A DNA stretch of 64,000 nt from Ahaetulla prasina (GCF_028640845.1 NC_080548.1:18845321-18909320); one strand, 5' to 3'; shown: positions 51,084-61,760, numbered from the stretch's first letter. Numbers and translations: made by a program. Notes: generated by a model from the letters alone, not told the origin.

Positions 51084-51942
51084 AAATGATGCGGCTGTCT
51101 GTCGGGGGCGAGTCATTGGCCCCGATGGAGAAGGTACGCAACTTGGGCGTGCTCCTGGATGGTCGGTTGTCCTTTGAAGATCATTTGGCGACTGTCTCCA
51201 GGAGAGCTTTTTATCAGGTTCGCCTGATCCGCCAGTTGCGTCCCTTCCTGGACCAGGATGCCCTATGCACGGTCACTCATGCTCTCGTTACCTCTCGCCT
51301 GGACTACTGCAATGCTCTCTACATGGGGCTCCCCTTGAAGAGCACTCGGAGACTTCAGCGGGTTATTGAGGGAGCGGTTCGGAGCTCCCACGTAACACCT
51401 ATCCTGCGCAGACTGCACTGGCTACCTGTTGTTTTCCGGGTGCGCTTCAAGGTATTGGTTACCACCTTTAAAGCGCTCCATGGCTTAGGACCGGGCTACC
51501 TACGGGACCGTCTACTGCCGGCCTCTATCTCCCAGCGTCCGGTGCGTTCCCACAGAGAGGGACTCCTCAGGGTGCCGTCAGCCAAACAGTGTCGACTGGC
51601 GGCCCCCAGGGGGAGGGCCTTCTCTGTGGGGGCTCCTACCCTGTGGAACGAACTTCCCCTCGGGCTTCGACAACTACCTGACCTTAGGACCTTTCGCCGC
51701 GAACTTAAAACCTATTTATTTCATATGGCTGGACTGGCCTGATTTTAATTTTAAATTTTAATTGAATTGTGATGAGTTTTAAATTTTTGTAATTTTATGG
51801 GGTGTAATGTCATTTTAAATTTTCTGGCAAATTTGAATCAGTTTTTTAAGGGATGTTTTAATTATTGTGTATATTTGTTTGTATTTTATTTGCCTGTTCA
51901 CTGCCCTGAGTCCTTCGGGAGAAGGGCGGTATACAAATTAAA
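51084..51942 (+). pseudogene. L2 LINE, ORF2 C-terminus and 3' UTR (221-codon open frame)
   Basis: Open from about 51077 to 51742. It reads NLGVLLDGRLSFEDHLATVS, LDYCNALYMGLPLKSTRRLQ, LRRLHWLPVVFRVRFKVLVT, then NELPLGLRQLPDLRTFRREL and ends HMAGLA stop. Compared with the copy at 46327, the 'LVQNAAA' segment after RRLQ is missing through an in-frame deletion. The 3' UTR ends CACTGCCCTGAGTCCTTCGG..GGGCGGTATACAAATTAA, then (ATT)n. The catalytic RT core is absent, so it is 5'-truncated. Confidence 0.92.
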
Positions 51943-51943
51943 A

Positions 51944-52039
<96 letters not shown>
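51943..52039. repeat. (ATT)n microsatellite at L2 3' end
   Basis: About 32 TTA/ATT units directly after the L2 tail. It produces all-Tyr or all-Asn pseudo-frames. Confidence 0.97.
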
Positions 52040-52710
52040 GTGGAAGGGTAAGAGGCTCAGAAATTATCCTTTCTGGTATTTGTGCGATAGAGGGGAAGAG
52101 AAGAGACAAGTACTTTCAGACTTGCAAGATTCTCTTATTCTAACCCTTACAATAAAGTAGAATTAACTCATCTGGTCATGTTTTCTGATGGTGTGCTTTG
52201 TAAGGCTGAGAGTAGGCATGTATCACGGGTCAGCAACTGTGCCTGTTTTGCATGCATTGTTGTTCCCAAAGGCACACTTGGTAGTTTTCTTGATGGCATT
52301 TCCTTGAAATGTACAATTCTCTGTTGGACGGTATCTTTTATTTGAGCTTCATTGACAGCTGAGGACATTTCTTGTTTTGACATTTGTCTTGGTTTTTGTT
52401 TATTTTGTCTATTTATGACCAGTATTGGCTTCTGTGATTATTTCCTATTTCTTTTTTCTCTTACCTTTTTTTTAAAAATATTGGTTGCTGTCCTTTTAAT
52501 ATTCGGCCTTTAATATTAGTCTTTTTGTGGGAAAAGTGAAGCAGGATATGCACCAGAAAGTGGCAATACATGCCTGATTTTGCTGGGCTCAGAAACTAAG
52601 CATGATTCTGGGTCAAGCATGATCCATATTTTGTTAATAAATCATTGAAGATGCAAGCCTAGGCTAGATTGGAAAGTCGAAATACATCCAAGAAGAAGTT
52701 AATTGCAACC
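52040..52710. other. Intronic sequence, nothing recognised
   Basis: No repeat or exon identified. Confidence 0.35.
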
Positions 52711-53237
52711 TGTTGTGACCTGTTGGCTGTTGGTCCCTCTAGCAACCGAATCAGATGAGAAGGAGGCGAGGGCGTCAGGGTCAGCATCAAGCAACCTGAG
52801 AGCTCTGATGGGGAAGAGGGAATGGAGCTGGCAGAGAGCGAGCGAGAGAGAGACAGAGGCAGAGTCTGGGCCATCTGTTATCCCTCAGATGGAGAGTCAA
52901 CAGCCCCCAGGTCTGAAGGTGGGTGATGATGAAGAGGAGGAACAGCTGGGTCCAGTGCCTGATGTGCGGATGCGCAGAAGGCAGAGGAGAGGAGAGCAAT
53001 GGAAATCTGTGGGCAGATCCTTGGGAAGGAAGAACCACCGCTGCTAGCGAAGCCCCACCCTAGCTCTGGGGATAAAAGGTAGGGAGCAGAGATGAATAGA
53101 TGTGGCAGACAACTATTCATCTCCTTAGCCTGCGGTGAAAGAGAAACTTTTTTGCCAGGCCTGCTGGCGCTCCTAATAAAAGCATCATTGATTTAAATAC
53201 AGAAGGTTTGTCGAGTTTGGGGAGCTGGCTCAGAACG
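52711..53237 (+). mobile_element. Solo LTR, family B-related
   Basis: TGTTGTGACCTGTTGG start; GGGATAAAAGGTAGGG (TATA) near 53070; CTAATAAAAGCATC (poly(A) signal) near 53175; end near CTCAGAACG. CAACC flanks both sides (52706-52710, 53238-53242), though the end is not canonical CA. An open frame from the left edge is acidic (DDEEEEQLGPVPD) and ends RMRRRQRRGEQWKS before the TATA. Confidence 0.8.
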
Positions 53238-53250
53238 CAACCACTTCCAA

Positions 53251-53300
53251 AGAGCTAGTGTGGTGTAGAGATTAAGGTGTTCAGCTAGGAACTGTATCAC
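53251..53300 (+). repeat. SINE head fragment
   Basis: GTGTGGTGTAGAGATTAAGG resembles the tRNA-like head of the 13382 SINE family. Confidence 0.5.
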
Positions 53301-53477
53301 AGCACAACAGGATTTTACACGGCTGTTATTGATAAAAGCTAAAGATCAAAGTGCTATGTAGGCCACCTTACATAGAATGAAAGATGGCACGAACAAGCAA
53401 ACTCTGTCAAGAAAACTTCCACGAAGTCACCAGGAGCTTGATTCAAAGGAGACTCCAAACTAATGGGGGATATTAAG

Positions 53478-53614
53478 TAGTGGTGGGATTCAAGTAATTT
53501 AACAACCGGTTCTCTGCCCTAATGATTTCTTCCAACAACCAGTTCATCAAACTGCTCAGAAAGTTAACAACCGGTTCTCCCGAAGTGTTGCGAACTGGCT
53601 GAATCCCACCACTG
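53478..53614. mobile_element. Short hAT-like MITE, perfect 8-bp TSD
   Basis: TAGTGGTGGGATTCAAG to CTGAATCCCACCACTG, 137 bp; ATATTAAG at 53470-53477 and 53615-53622. Sister of 17692-17828. Confidence 0.94.
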
Positions 53615-53654
53615 ATATTAAGTCTTCAGATGAGTGCCTCTAGTTTATGCAGAG

Positions 53655-53944
53655 CAGTAGTGGGATTCAAATATTTTTACTACCGGTTCTGTGGGCATGG
53701 CTTGGTGGGCATGGCTTGGTGGGCGTGTCAGGGGAAGGATACTGCAAAATTCCCATTCCCTCCCCGCTCCAGGGGAAGGTTACTGCAAAATCCCCATTTC
53801 CTCCCAATCAACTGGGACTCGGGAGTCAGAGAATAGATGTGGGCGGGGCCAGCCAGAGGTGGTATTTACCGGTTCTCCGAACTACTCAAAATTTCCGCTA
53901 CCGGTTCTCCAGAACTGGTCAGAACCTGCTGAAACCCACCTCTG
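53655..53944. mobile_element. hAT-like MITE, perfect 8-bp TSD
   Basis: CAGTAGTGGGATTCAAATAT to GCTGAAACCCACCTCTG; ATGCAGAG at 53647-53654 and 53945-53952. Two 41-bp monomers. It lies 33 bp from the previous MITE's TSD. Confidence 0.94.
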
Positions 53945-53952
53945 ATGCAGAG

Positions 53953-54641
53953 TCTGCCTGCAACTAACTTTTCTGGCTTTTTGCTTTCCTGCCTAAGTAT
54001 TTTTTTTTTTATGGAAGCTGGGAACCATTATTCAACCTTGAAGGAGATTTGATGGGAGCCGTTCCATTTTCCAATTTTTTTGTGAACTGGAAACTCGGTG
54101 GAACGAAAGGCAGAGTTGAGAGACCTGAACTGTACTTACGGTAGAAGTTGGCAAGGACTTTCACAGCTTATAAAGTGAGAAAAATTGTAAGCCAGCGGAT
54201 GGCCCCGGCTTTAGTTTTGCTCCAGTTATCCATGCCGTAATAACTGACTATTTAGACTGCTGCAATTGCATTTATGTGGGATTGGTGCCAAAGGCAATCG
54301 GTAAACTTCATTTAATTCAGAGTGGGATATGTGGCATTGCTTTATCTTGAAGGGCTCTGAAAAATCAAGCACAGTTGTTGCTGCGTTCTCACAGAACATT
54401 AAACCAACATATTTTAGTCCTGTCTTTGTTGCAGAAGCCATTCCGTCCTGGTTTACACATTGGAAAGGTGCACTAATTTGATTTGCATTGCGTATGGTTT
54501 CATTTTATTTTTTTCTCCCAGCACTCTATGTAAATTCAGCTAGCTTAACTAATGGACTATGTTCTATAGGAGAACATGACCTGCCAAGCTTAAAAATGAT
54601 TAAAAACCCTGATTTGGTGTTAATATCTGAACACAGACATA
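53953..54641. other. Intronic sequence, nothing recognised
   Basis: No repeat or exon identified. Confidence 0.35.
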
Positions 54642-55204
54642 CAGTAGTGGCCAAAATTGTGGAAACCTTTTGGGAAAAGTGTATTTTTGAGGTTTGATGA
54701 CTAATAACACCACTTTATTTTGGAGTTTCAAGATAATCATATTCCACTACTGGAATGGCTTGGGAATAACCCAGACTTTAGCCCAATTGAAAATCTATGG
54801 AGCCGACTAAAGAAACTTGTTAGTCAGAAATGACCCAGCAATAAAACCCAGTTAATAGAAACAATCATTCAATCTTGGTTTTGTATTATAACAGCTGCAG
54901 AACTCAAAGACTTGGTTCACTCCATGGGAAGACATTGTAAGGCCCTAATTCATGCAAAAGGTTAGCCAACTATTAACTGACATGGTGATCATTTTTGTAT
55001 ATCTTGTGTTTCACTTTTCTTCTTTATACTGTAACTGCTATTCTAATAGCAAATCCTTCATAAAAGTTATTGCATTACATTCTTGATTAAATTATCTTTC
55101 CATTGATATATAATTTTATGGTACTACTAAAAAAAATGGTGTTATTAGCGAGTTTTAGAAAATATACTTTTCCCAAAAGGTTTCCACAATTTTGGCCACT
55201 ACTG
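54642..55204 (+). mobile_element. Tc1-like element, transposase relic
   Basis: CAGTAGTGGCCAAAATTGTG to CACAATTTTGGCCACTACTG, TA at 54640-54641 and 55205-55206; 563 bp. The plus-strand relic reads NPDFSPIENLWSRLKKLVSQ-like with stops; the PIENLW glutamate is retained. Same family as 18716-19364, opposite orientation. Confidence 0.87.
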
Positions 55205-55247
55205 TAGCCTTGAATCTTTTAGATCCATTTATGAATTGGGACCAGGG

Positions 55248-55418
55248 CAGGGGTGGTCTTTACTTTCCCTACCGGTTCCCAAATGTGAACGTGTGCGCCC
55301 ATGCATGCACCTGGCCTTACGTGCATGTGCCTGGCCTCAAAAATAGGATGGCATAGAGCCGGGGATTTCTGCTACCAGTTGGTGTGAACTGGTCCGGACC
55401 GGCTGAATACCACCTCTG
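55248..55418. mobile_element. hAT-like MITE, perfect 8-bp TSD
   Basis: CAGGGGTGGTCTTTACTTTCC to GGCTGAATACCACCTCTG; GACCAGGG at 55240-55247 and 55419-55426. Confidence 0.94.
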
Positions 55419-55489
55419 GACCAGGGTACCTGAAGGAATTGTCCCCTGTGCATAATGATGATGATGATGATGATAAAAATAACAACAAC

Positions 55490-55912
55490 AACAACAGAGT
55501 TGGAAAGGACCTTGGAGGTCTTCTAGTCCAACCCCCTGCCCAGGCAGGAAACCCTACATCACATTCAGACAAATGGTTATCCAACATCTTCTTAAAAATT
55601 TCCAGTATTGGAGCACTCACAACTTCTGGAGGCAAGTTGTTCCACTGATTAATTGTTCTCACTGTCAGGACATTTCTCCTTAGTTCTAAATTGCTTCTCT
55701 CCTTGATTAGTTTCCACCCACTGCTTCTTGTCCTGCCCTCAGGTGCTTTGGAGAATAGCTTGACTCCCTCTTCTTTGTGGCAGCCCCTGAGATTGGAAGA
55801 CTGCTATCATGTCTCCCCTAGTCCTTCTTTTCATTAAACTAGACATACCGAGTTCCTGCAACCGTTCTTCATATGTTTTAGCCGCCAGTCCCCTAATCAT
55901 CTTGTTACTGCC
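55490..55912 (-). pseudogene. CR1 LINE, C-terminal fragment
   Basis: AGAGTTGGAAAGGACCTTGG 3' end preceded by (ATG)n/(AAC)n. The minus frame gives TINQWNNLPPEVVSAP and KTYEERLQELGMSSLMKRRT, with a frameshift near 55790. Confidence 0.92.
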
Positions 55913-55989
55913 TGAGATTGTCTCCAGCAATCTTTCTCTCTCAACCCCAGCTAGTGAACAGCATCTTTGAAGTGAGGACTCACAGGAGG

Positions 55990-56203
55990 GGGCCTTGACT
56001 TACACTTGGTTGCTTAATAACCATTCGGAGTTACAAAGCAATCCTGCTACAAGGTACTTAAGAGTCGGTTCTGAAGTTGAAACATGCCAGCAGTTTGGGG
56101 AGTGGCGTCAAGCTGGCCACACCCACCCAGTCAGCTACGCCCAGTGAGTGGCGTCAAACTAACCACACCCACCCAGTTATGGTTGTAAGTTGAGGACTAT
56201 ATG
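55990..56203. repeat. Degenerate TA-MITE
   Basis: CCTTGACTTACACTTGG and GTTGTAAGTTGAGGACTATATG are its decayed ends. Inside, CACACCCACCCAGTTA occurs in two near-copies. Confidence 0.6.
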
Positions 56204-57235
56204 CCTTTTTATTCTTGCCGCTCTAATAGAATATTCATACTTGGTTGAATAAATTAAAAAAAAAATCCAATTCTGATATTGGGGTAGCCATATCGTTTGT
56301 ACCCTCCTCCTATAGCAGGGAGGTGAAACCTGTTCTCCCCATATGTTGCTGAACTACAGTTCCCAGCATCCCCCGGCAGAGTCCCTCAATACAGGAAGGG
56401 CAATGGGAGACCACACAGGGACCCTCGTGCTTTTAAATCAGAAGAGTGATGAATTGCCTCCTGAATTCTTCGTGAGATGCATTATATCTTTCCTTAAAAA
56501 AAAGAAACAAATCTGTTCGCGTGAGTCTGATATGCCCATATACTTTTTGACAAGCATCTGGAGCAATTTGCTGCCGAATAAAAGTTTTGCAAATGATGTA
56601 AAGATAGAGGCAACTGAGGAGCGAATACTGATGAGGACTTGGCTGGCATACGCAGCACAATGCAGACTGCTTGGTAAACTCAGGTTGTTCCAACAATACA
56701 TGCATTTAAGATAGCCAAACGCTTAAGGTCATGTATCGTAAGAATGACAATATAGGTAATTTCCTGTGGATTATATTTTAAAAAGTCAAGACACTCTGGA
56801 AAGGATTTAATGGCCACTGGCCTTTGCCCTTTGCAAACTTTTTATTTCCCTCCCACTAGGCAATTATACTCCCCAGCTTGCAATTAGTTTCTTTCTATAC
56901 AAGAATATGTTCTTCCACCTTGGTGGAGCTGTGGCTGAAGAATAACCTTTGTAGTCTTCTCCGTTAGGAAGTTGGGGAGTTGCTAATATTGAGTTTGATA
57001 ATTTGTTCGTCTGACTCGAATAATTGGGGACTCGAGGCCTACAGGCTGCATATAGCCTCTGGATCACATGGTGTGCTTCTTAAAATGTTTCACCAGCAGG
57101 ACCCTGCTGGGAAAAAAAAAATACAATTTTGATTTCTTCAAAATAGGTACACATATCCATCTATCTTTTAAAAATGCCAATCTCCCTAAAAGCATATCTC
57201 TCCCTCCCTCCCTCTCTTTCTGCTTTCTCCACTAA
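56204..57235. other. Intronic sequence, nothing recognised
   Basis: The longest frame (56343-56714) has no recognisable motif, and overlapping frames are equally open on the other strand. No exon identified. Confidence 0.4.
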
Positions 57236-57249
57236 TCATAATCATAATC

Positions 57250-57330
<81 letters not shown>

Positions 57331-57331
57331 T
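57236..57331. repeat. (ATC)n/(AAT)n microsatellite
   Basis: AATCATAATCATAATC followed by about 28 AAT units. Confidence 0.97.
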
Positions 57332-57334
57332 AAT

Positions 57335-57619
57335 ATGGATGAAACATGTAACAGTGACACCCATTGTCATCAGGGCACTTGGTACCATGTCCAAGAATCT
57401 TATAAAACACATCAAGAAATTGCAGCTTCCTGCAATAACACCAGTGAAACTGCAAAAAACTGCGCTACTTGGAACATCGTATATCTTAAGAAGATACTTG
57501 GTTGATACCTAGGATGCTGGCAGTTACCTGTATCAACCATTAGCACCAGTTAATGGTACTTGTGATGCATTTTTGAATGTTCAGTTGACTGAGTTTCATG
57601 TTTAATGAATAAAGTAAAG

Positions 57620-57656
<37 letters not shown>

Positions 57657-57660
57657 TTCC
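57335..57660 (+). pseudogene. R4/Dong-like LINE, C-terminal relic with (CTA)n tail
   Basis: The plus frame reads VTPIVIRALGTMSKNLIKHI, then KLQKTALLGTSYILRRYL. The pattern 'P.VIGALGT..K.L..L..L.. LQK.ALLGT..ILR' is typical of the C-terminal end of a widespread LINE class that I associate with R4/Dong. Then UTR and a (CTA)n run at 57621-57660. Confidence 0.5.
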
Positions 57661-57689
57661 TACTAATAATAATAATACCACCTGCCATA

Positions 57690-58945
57690 TAACACCTGAG
57701 ACTTAACAATTGTCAATAAGAAAGACCAAAAAAAAAAGTCTGAATAGTGGACTTTATAGTGGAATAGAAGAGAAAAAATTGGAGAAGATAACAAAATACG
57801 AAGACCTACAAATAGAAATAGAACGACTGTGCCAAAGGCAAGCAAGGGTAGTACCAATAGCAATAGGCACCTTGAGTTCAATTCCAAAACAACTGGGGCA
57901 CCACTTGAACACCATTGGCATTCACCATCAGTCACTTACAGAAGGCGGCTTTTCTTGGAACAGCTTCCATTCTACAACGATAGAATAGAATAGAATAGAA
58001 TAGAATAGAATAGAATAGAATAGAATAGAATAGAATAGAATTCTTTATTGGCCAAGTGTGATTGGACACAGAAGGAATTTGTCTTTGGTGCATATGCTCT
58101 CAGTGCACATAAAAGAAAAGATACATTCGTCAAGAATCATAAGGTACAACACTTAATGATAGTCATAGGGAACAAATAAGCAATCAAATCATATTAGGAA
58201 ACAGTCAATATAAATCATAAGGATACCAGCAACAAGGTTACAGTCATGCAGACATCAGTGGGAGGAGATGGGTGATAGGAACGATGAGAAGATTAATAAT
58301 AATGCAGACTTACTAACTAGTTTGACAGGGTTGAGGGAATTATTTGTTTAGCAGAGTGATGGTGTTCGGGAAAAAATTGTTCTTGTGTCTAGTTCTGGTG
58401 TGCAGCAGTGCTCTATAGTGTCGCTTTGAGGGTAGGAGTTGAAACAGTTTATGTCCAGGATGCAAGGGGGTCTGTAAATATTTTCACAGCCCACTTTTTG
58501 ACTCGTGCAGTATACAGGCCCTCAGTGGAAGGCAGGTTGGTAGCAATTGTTTTTTCTGCAGTTCTAATTGAAGTCTGTGTCTGCTTCGTTGTGTTGCAGA
58601 ACTATATCTGTAACATATCTGTAACATATCTTTAACACCATCAAACATCCAGATTTGCCTATCTCAGTTCCTTGGTAAGGTCTTGATGGGTACACAAAAA
58701 TGCCAAACTCAGTCTGAACATCTGGCTGATGGTGCGATGATCAACAACAACAGCAACAATCCACTGATATTGAAAATTCAGTTGCAAAAGGCAGCTTTAT
58801 TAGGAATATCTTACATCCTGCTAATGATATTTTTAACACTATCAGACAGCATTTGCCTATTCCAGGGCCTTAGGAAGTGCTCGCTAAGTGGACAAAAATG
58901 CCAAAATCCAGTCTAAACATCTGTCTGACTGTGTGTCAAACTGTA
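57690..58945 (+). pseudogene. R4/Dong-like LINE relic interrupted by Snake1
   Basis: 57700-57977 reads KYEDLQIEIERLCQRQARVV, then IAIGTLSSIPKQLGHHLNTI. After the Snake1 insert, sequence resumes near 58611. A second copy of the end (LQKAALLGISYILL) lies at 58770-58835. The downstream UTR segment AAAAATGCCAAACTCAGTCTG recurs as AAAAATGCCAAAATCCAGTC, so two relics stand in tandem. Confidence 0.5.
57978..58610 (-). mobile_element. Snake1-like LINE, C-terminus and 3' UTR
   Basis: (AGAAT)n 57980-58038, then TTCTTTATTGGCCAAGTG. The coding end near 58420-58600 in reverse matches 27325-27560. Inserted in the R4-like relic. Confidence 0.88.
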
Positions 58946-60217
58946 ATTAAAAGCCAAATTTTCAAGCCTGTCCACTGAGTAGGAGTAATAGTAGCAGCAG
59001 TAGTAGTTTCATTTCTTGTTTTTTTTAAATAATTAAGCACAGTACAGGTAAATCAAAATTATGTACAATATGATATAATAAATTATGTACAATATAATTA
59101 TCCGGGCAAAATTTTCTTAGTACAACACCACAATGAATTAAAAAAATACATAATAACAGAATAGCTTTAATGTGGGAATTTTGGCAGGACTATAAAATCA
59201 GACCTCAGTAGAGGCAATCTTACAATAATTATTGGATGAATTCTAGGGCATTGGAGAACCAAAGTACCACATGTTTACAAACCTTTGGAACATATCTGCA
59301 TCTTTTCCTTAAATATGTGGGGTTGCTTTTTTAGAAAAAAAAATGCAAAGCCTTGTAGATTCATAGAAGAGGATCTTCTGCTCTCCTGGTCCAAAGCCAT
59401 TTTGAGACTTATAGTGTAATAAACTCCTAAACTGAGGTTGCAAATGGATTGGTAGCCAGCAGTAATATGTCAAAAAACTTTGAAGAAGTTTAACTAACAG
59501 AGATGACTTGGACTGACAAAGCAGTCTATTTCTAGACTGTGCCAATTTGGCTGGTACTTCCAAGTTTCAGATGATGGTGTAATTAAAAAAAAAATCCTTG
59601 AAAATGCATGTTATGATAAGTTTTGAAAATGTCTGTGATTCTTTTTTTAAAAAAAGGAAAACAGAAGGTTTATGTCTGCAGCATTGTAGATTAATTGGTG
59701 TATGTACTGATGCAAAGCAGAAAACCTACGCAGTGTGTAAGAAAGACATATAAGGAAGTAATTGAAAATTCCCGCTTTGGGTCTAAATTAATGATTATAC
59801 CCTTTTATATAGAAGATGCCAATAATTTTGACAAAGCTTTAGCATTACCAATTGTCTTTATTAATGGGACAACACCATCTACCTCTACAGGTATGTTTAC
59901 AACAAAAAAATGAATCTCTAGCAGGAACTTTGTGATTCTCGTTATTATAAATTATAAGAGCAGGCCATTTCTCTGGACAGATTATTGATTTTTTTTTCTA
60001 TGCACACATTTCAACCATCATTTTATGCTATTAAATAACAGGTTTCAAAGATCCTGGCTTTCTAAATATGCATTTCTAAGCATATTTGGTCTTGGGGAAA
60101 AAAATACTACCAAGTGAGAATGTGTATTTTTAGTAGTAGGCCTGACCCAAAACATGGAATAGTGATGAAGATTTCCTATAATGTGCCCTGTGAAATAAAG
60201 TGGTGTTGGATCTTAAG
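58946..60217. other. Intronic sequence; one unexplained coding-like patch
   Basis: About 59650-59890 has short open pieces in more than one frame (for example RLIGVCTDAKQKTYAVCKK). I recognise no family. Otherwise AT-rich and featureless. Confidence 0.35.
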
Positions 60218-60320
60218 TGTTAGATACTGACAACCTAAAAGGTTTCTATCAGGTCCGGTGTTTGAGCGGGAAAAATACTCAAACGTACTCAAACTCAAAA
60301 ATACAAAAACCTGACAGCTC

Positions 60321-60331
60321 CCTATATAAGG
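60321..60331 (+). promoter_or_regulatory. TATA box of the short LTR
   Basis: CCTATATAAGG lies about 46 bp upstream of the AATAAA, implying a very short R region. Confidence 0.65.
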
Positions 60332-60376
60332 ACAAGCTGTCAGAGATGCAAACCTCTGGATTGTAGATAGTTGTTC

Positions 60377-60382
60377 AATAAA
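60377..60382 (+). terminator. Poly(A) signal of the short LTR
   Basis: AATAAA about 50 bp before the LTR end, in the usual R/U5 position. Confidence 0.65.
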
Positions 60383-60433
60383 GAGCTGTTGTCTGAAGCC
60401 TGTTTCCAGTCTCTTCACTCACCCAACTTAACA

Positions 60434-61010
60434 TTAAGGCTGGGTTGCATCAAATGGGCCGCTTTGCTGACTTTTCATGAGTTCCGCAAGAGGGGCAGGT
60501 GTGCAGAAGAAACTTGTATCAAAGTAAAACCACCTGCTATGATGCTTTTAATTGGAGGTAGACTATCTCTCTCTCTCTTTTGCAATGAAGTGTGGCCTCA
60601 ATCAGATGCCCCAGTGATTGGAGTCAAGGAGTCTCCGAAACTGAAGCAACGCCTTCTCACAGAACTAATTTTAAGTCAAGATTTGCATCAGTGCATTTGG
60701 GAAGATCAGAAGTTGGTAGATAACAAAGTTCCAATCTATATATATTTGTCTAGGAGCTGCTGTACGCATGGCCCCTTGGAATTTTGAAGAGTCACATTTC
60801 TTGAGTATCACTAAATTTACCAATTTAGCTATAAACTGAACTAAAGTGCAGTGTAATTCCTTGGAATGAGCAGGCATTGAATAACACAGTAAGATATTTT
60901 CCATCCTGACCTTTGTTATGCCCTTCCCTTCCCTTCCTTATTTTTATAAAGAACTCAAGACAGGGAACATATCTAATACTCTTTCCTCGGTCTATTTCCC
61001 CCACAATAAG
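60434..61010. other. Intronic sequence, nothing recognised
   Basis: The 138-codon frame overlapping the LTR (60371-60787) has no recognisable motif. Confidence 0.35.
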
Positions 61011-61310
61011 GGCCTCTGGTGGCCCAGCAGACTAAGTCTGTCTGTTATTAACACAGCTGCTTGCAATTACTGCAAATTCAAGTCCCACCAGGCCCAAGGT
61101 TGACTCAACCTTCCATCCTTTATAAGGTAGGTAAAATGAGGACCCAGATTGTTGGGGGGGGGGCAATAAGTTGACTTTGTATATAATATACACATGGATG
61201 AAGACTATTGCTTAACACATTGTAAGCCGCCCTGAGTCTTCGGAGAAGGGCGGGATATAAATTCAAATAAAATAAAATAAATAAATAATAAAATAAATAA
61301 ACAACCTTGT
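61011..61310 (+). repeat. tRNA-derived SINE with L2-type tail
   Basis: GGGCCTCTGGTGGCCCAGC head, AATTCAAGTCCCACC B box, CCGCCCTGAGTCTTCGGAG tail, (AAAT)n. Confidence 0.9.
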
Positions 61311-61500
61311 GAAATGGGTTGGGTTGAGAGAGAGTGACTGACTCAAAATCACCCACCTCAGTTTTCATGCCTAAAGTGGGACTAGAATTCATAATCTCCT
61401 GGTGATTAGCATAGAGTCTCCCAGCCAGATTTCATATCTAAGACAGGACTGGAACTCATTGTCTCTTGGGTTCTAACCTGGTGCCTTAGCCACTAGACCA
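61311..61500 (-). repeat. tRNA-derived SINE with duplicated B-box module
   Basis: Reverse: GGTTGGGTTGAGAGAGAGTG; B-box complements GGGACTAGAATTC and GGACTGGAACTCATTG about 65-70 bp apart; head GGTGCCTTAGCCACTAGACC. Two modules, as at 23758. Confidence 0.8.
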
Positions 61501-61760
61501 GGGGTCTGTGGTGATCCGGCCCGTGGGGGGGCTTAAATCTGGCCTGCGGAGCTGGCCTGGAAATATGAAAGGACTGGCCCGCACTGCCTCTGCCTGCTCA
61601 AACCAGGCCCTGTGGAGGCCCCCATATGGCCCAGTTTTGGTCTATACAGCCTTCAGAAGCACCCTGCCGGCCAAAAACGGGCCTTATGAGGCCTCCGCAT
61701 GGCCCATTTTCGGCCGCAGGGTGCTGCAGGAGGACTGGATTGGGCTGGATTACAGTTAGG
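61498..61760. mobile_element. GC-rich MITE-like element
   Basis: CCAGGGGTCTGTGGTGATCC with GCCTGCGGAGCTGGCC, similar in content to 12942-13384. The right end is unclear. Confidence 0.4.

Larger units (their letters stand above)
60218..60433 (+). mobile_element. Short solo LTR (216 bp), perfect 5-bp TSD
   Basis: TGTTAGATACTGAC to CACCCAACTTAACA (TGTTA/TAACA inverted ends); TTAAG at 60213-60217 and 60434-60438. TATA box CCTATATAAGG at 60321-60331 and AATAAA at 60377-60382, about 46 bp apart. No other copy in the window. Confidence 0.9.

Noticed and set aside
51797..52109. All-Tyr and all-Asn frames
   Set aside because: The (ATT)n microsatellite after the L2 tail.
56343..56714. 123-codon frame as a host exon
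   Set aside because: No splice consensus or known domain; the opposite strand is equally open (90 and 87 codons).
57174..57512. Poly-Asn and poly-Ile frames
   Set aside because: The (AAT)n microsatellite, although the downstream part overlaps a real LINE relic, annotated separately.
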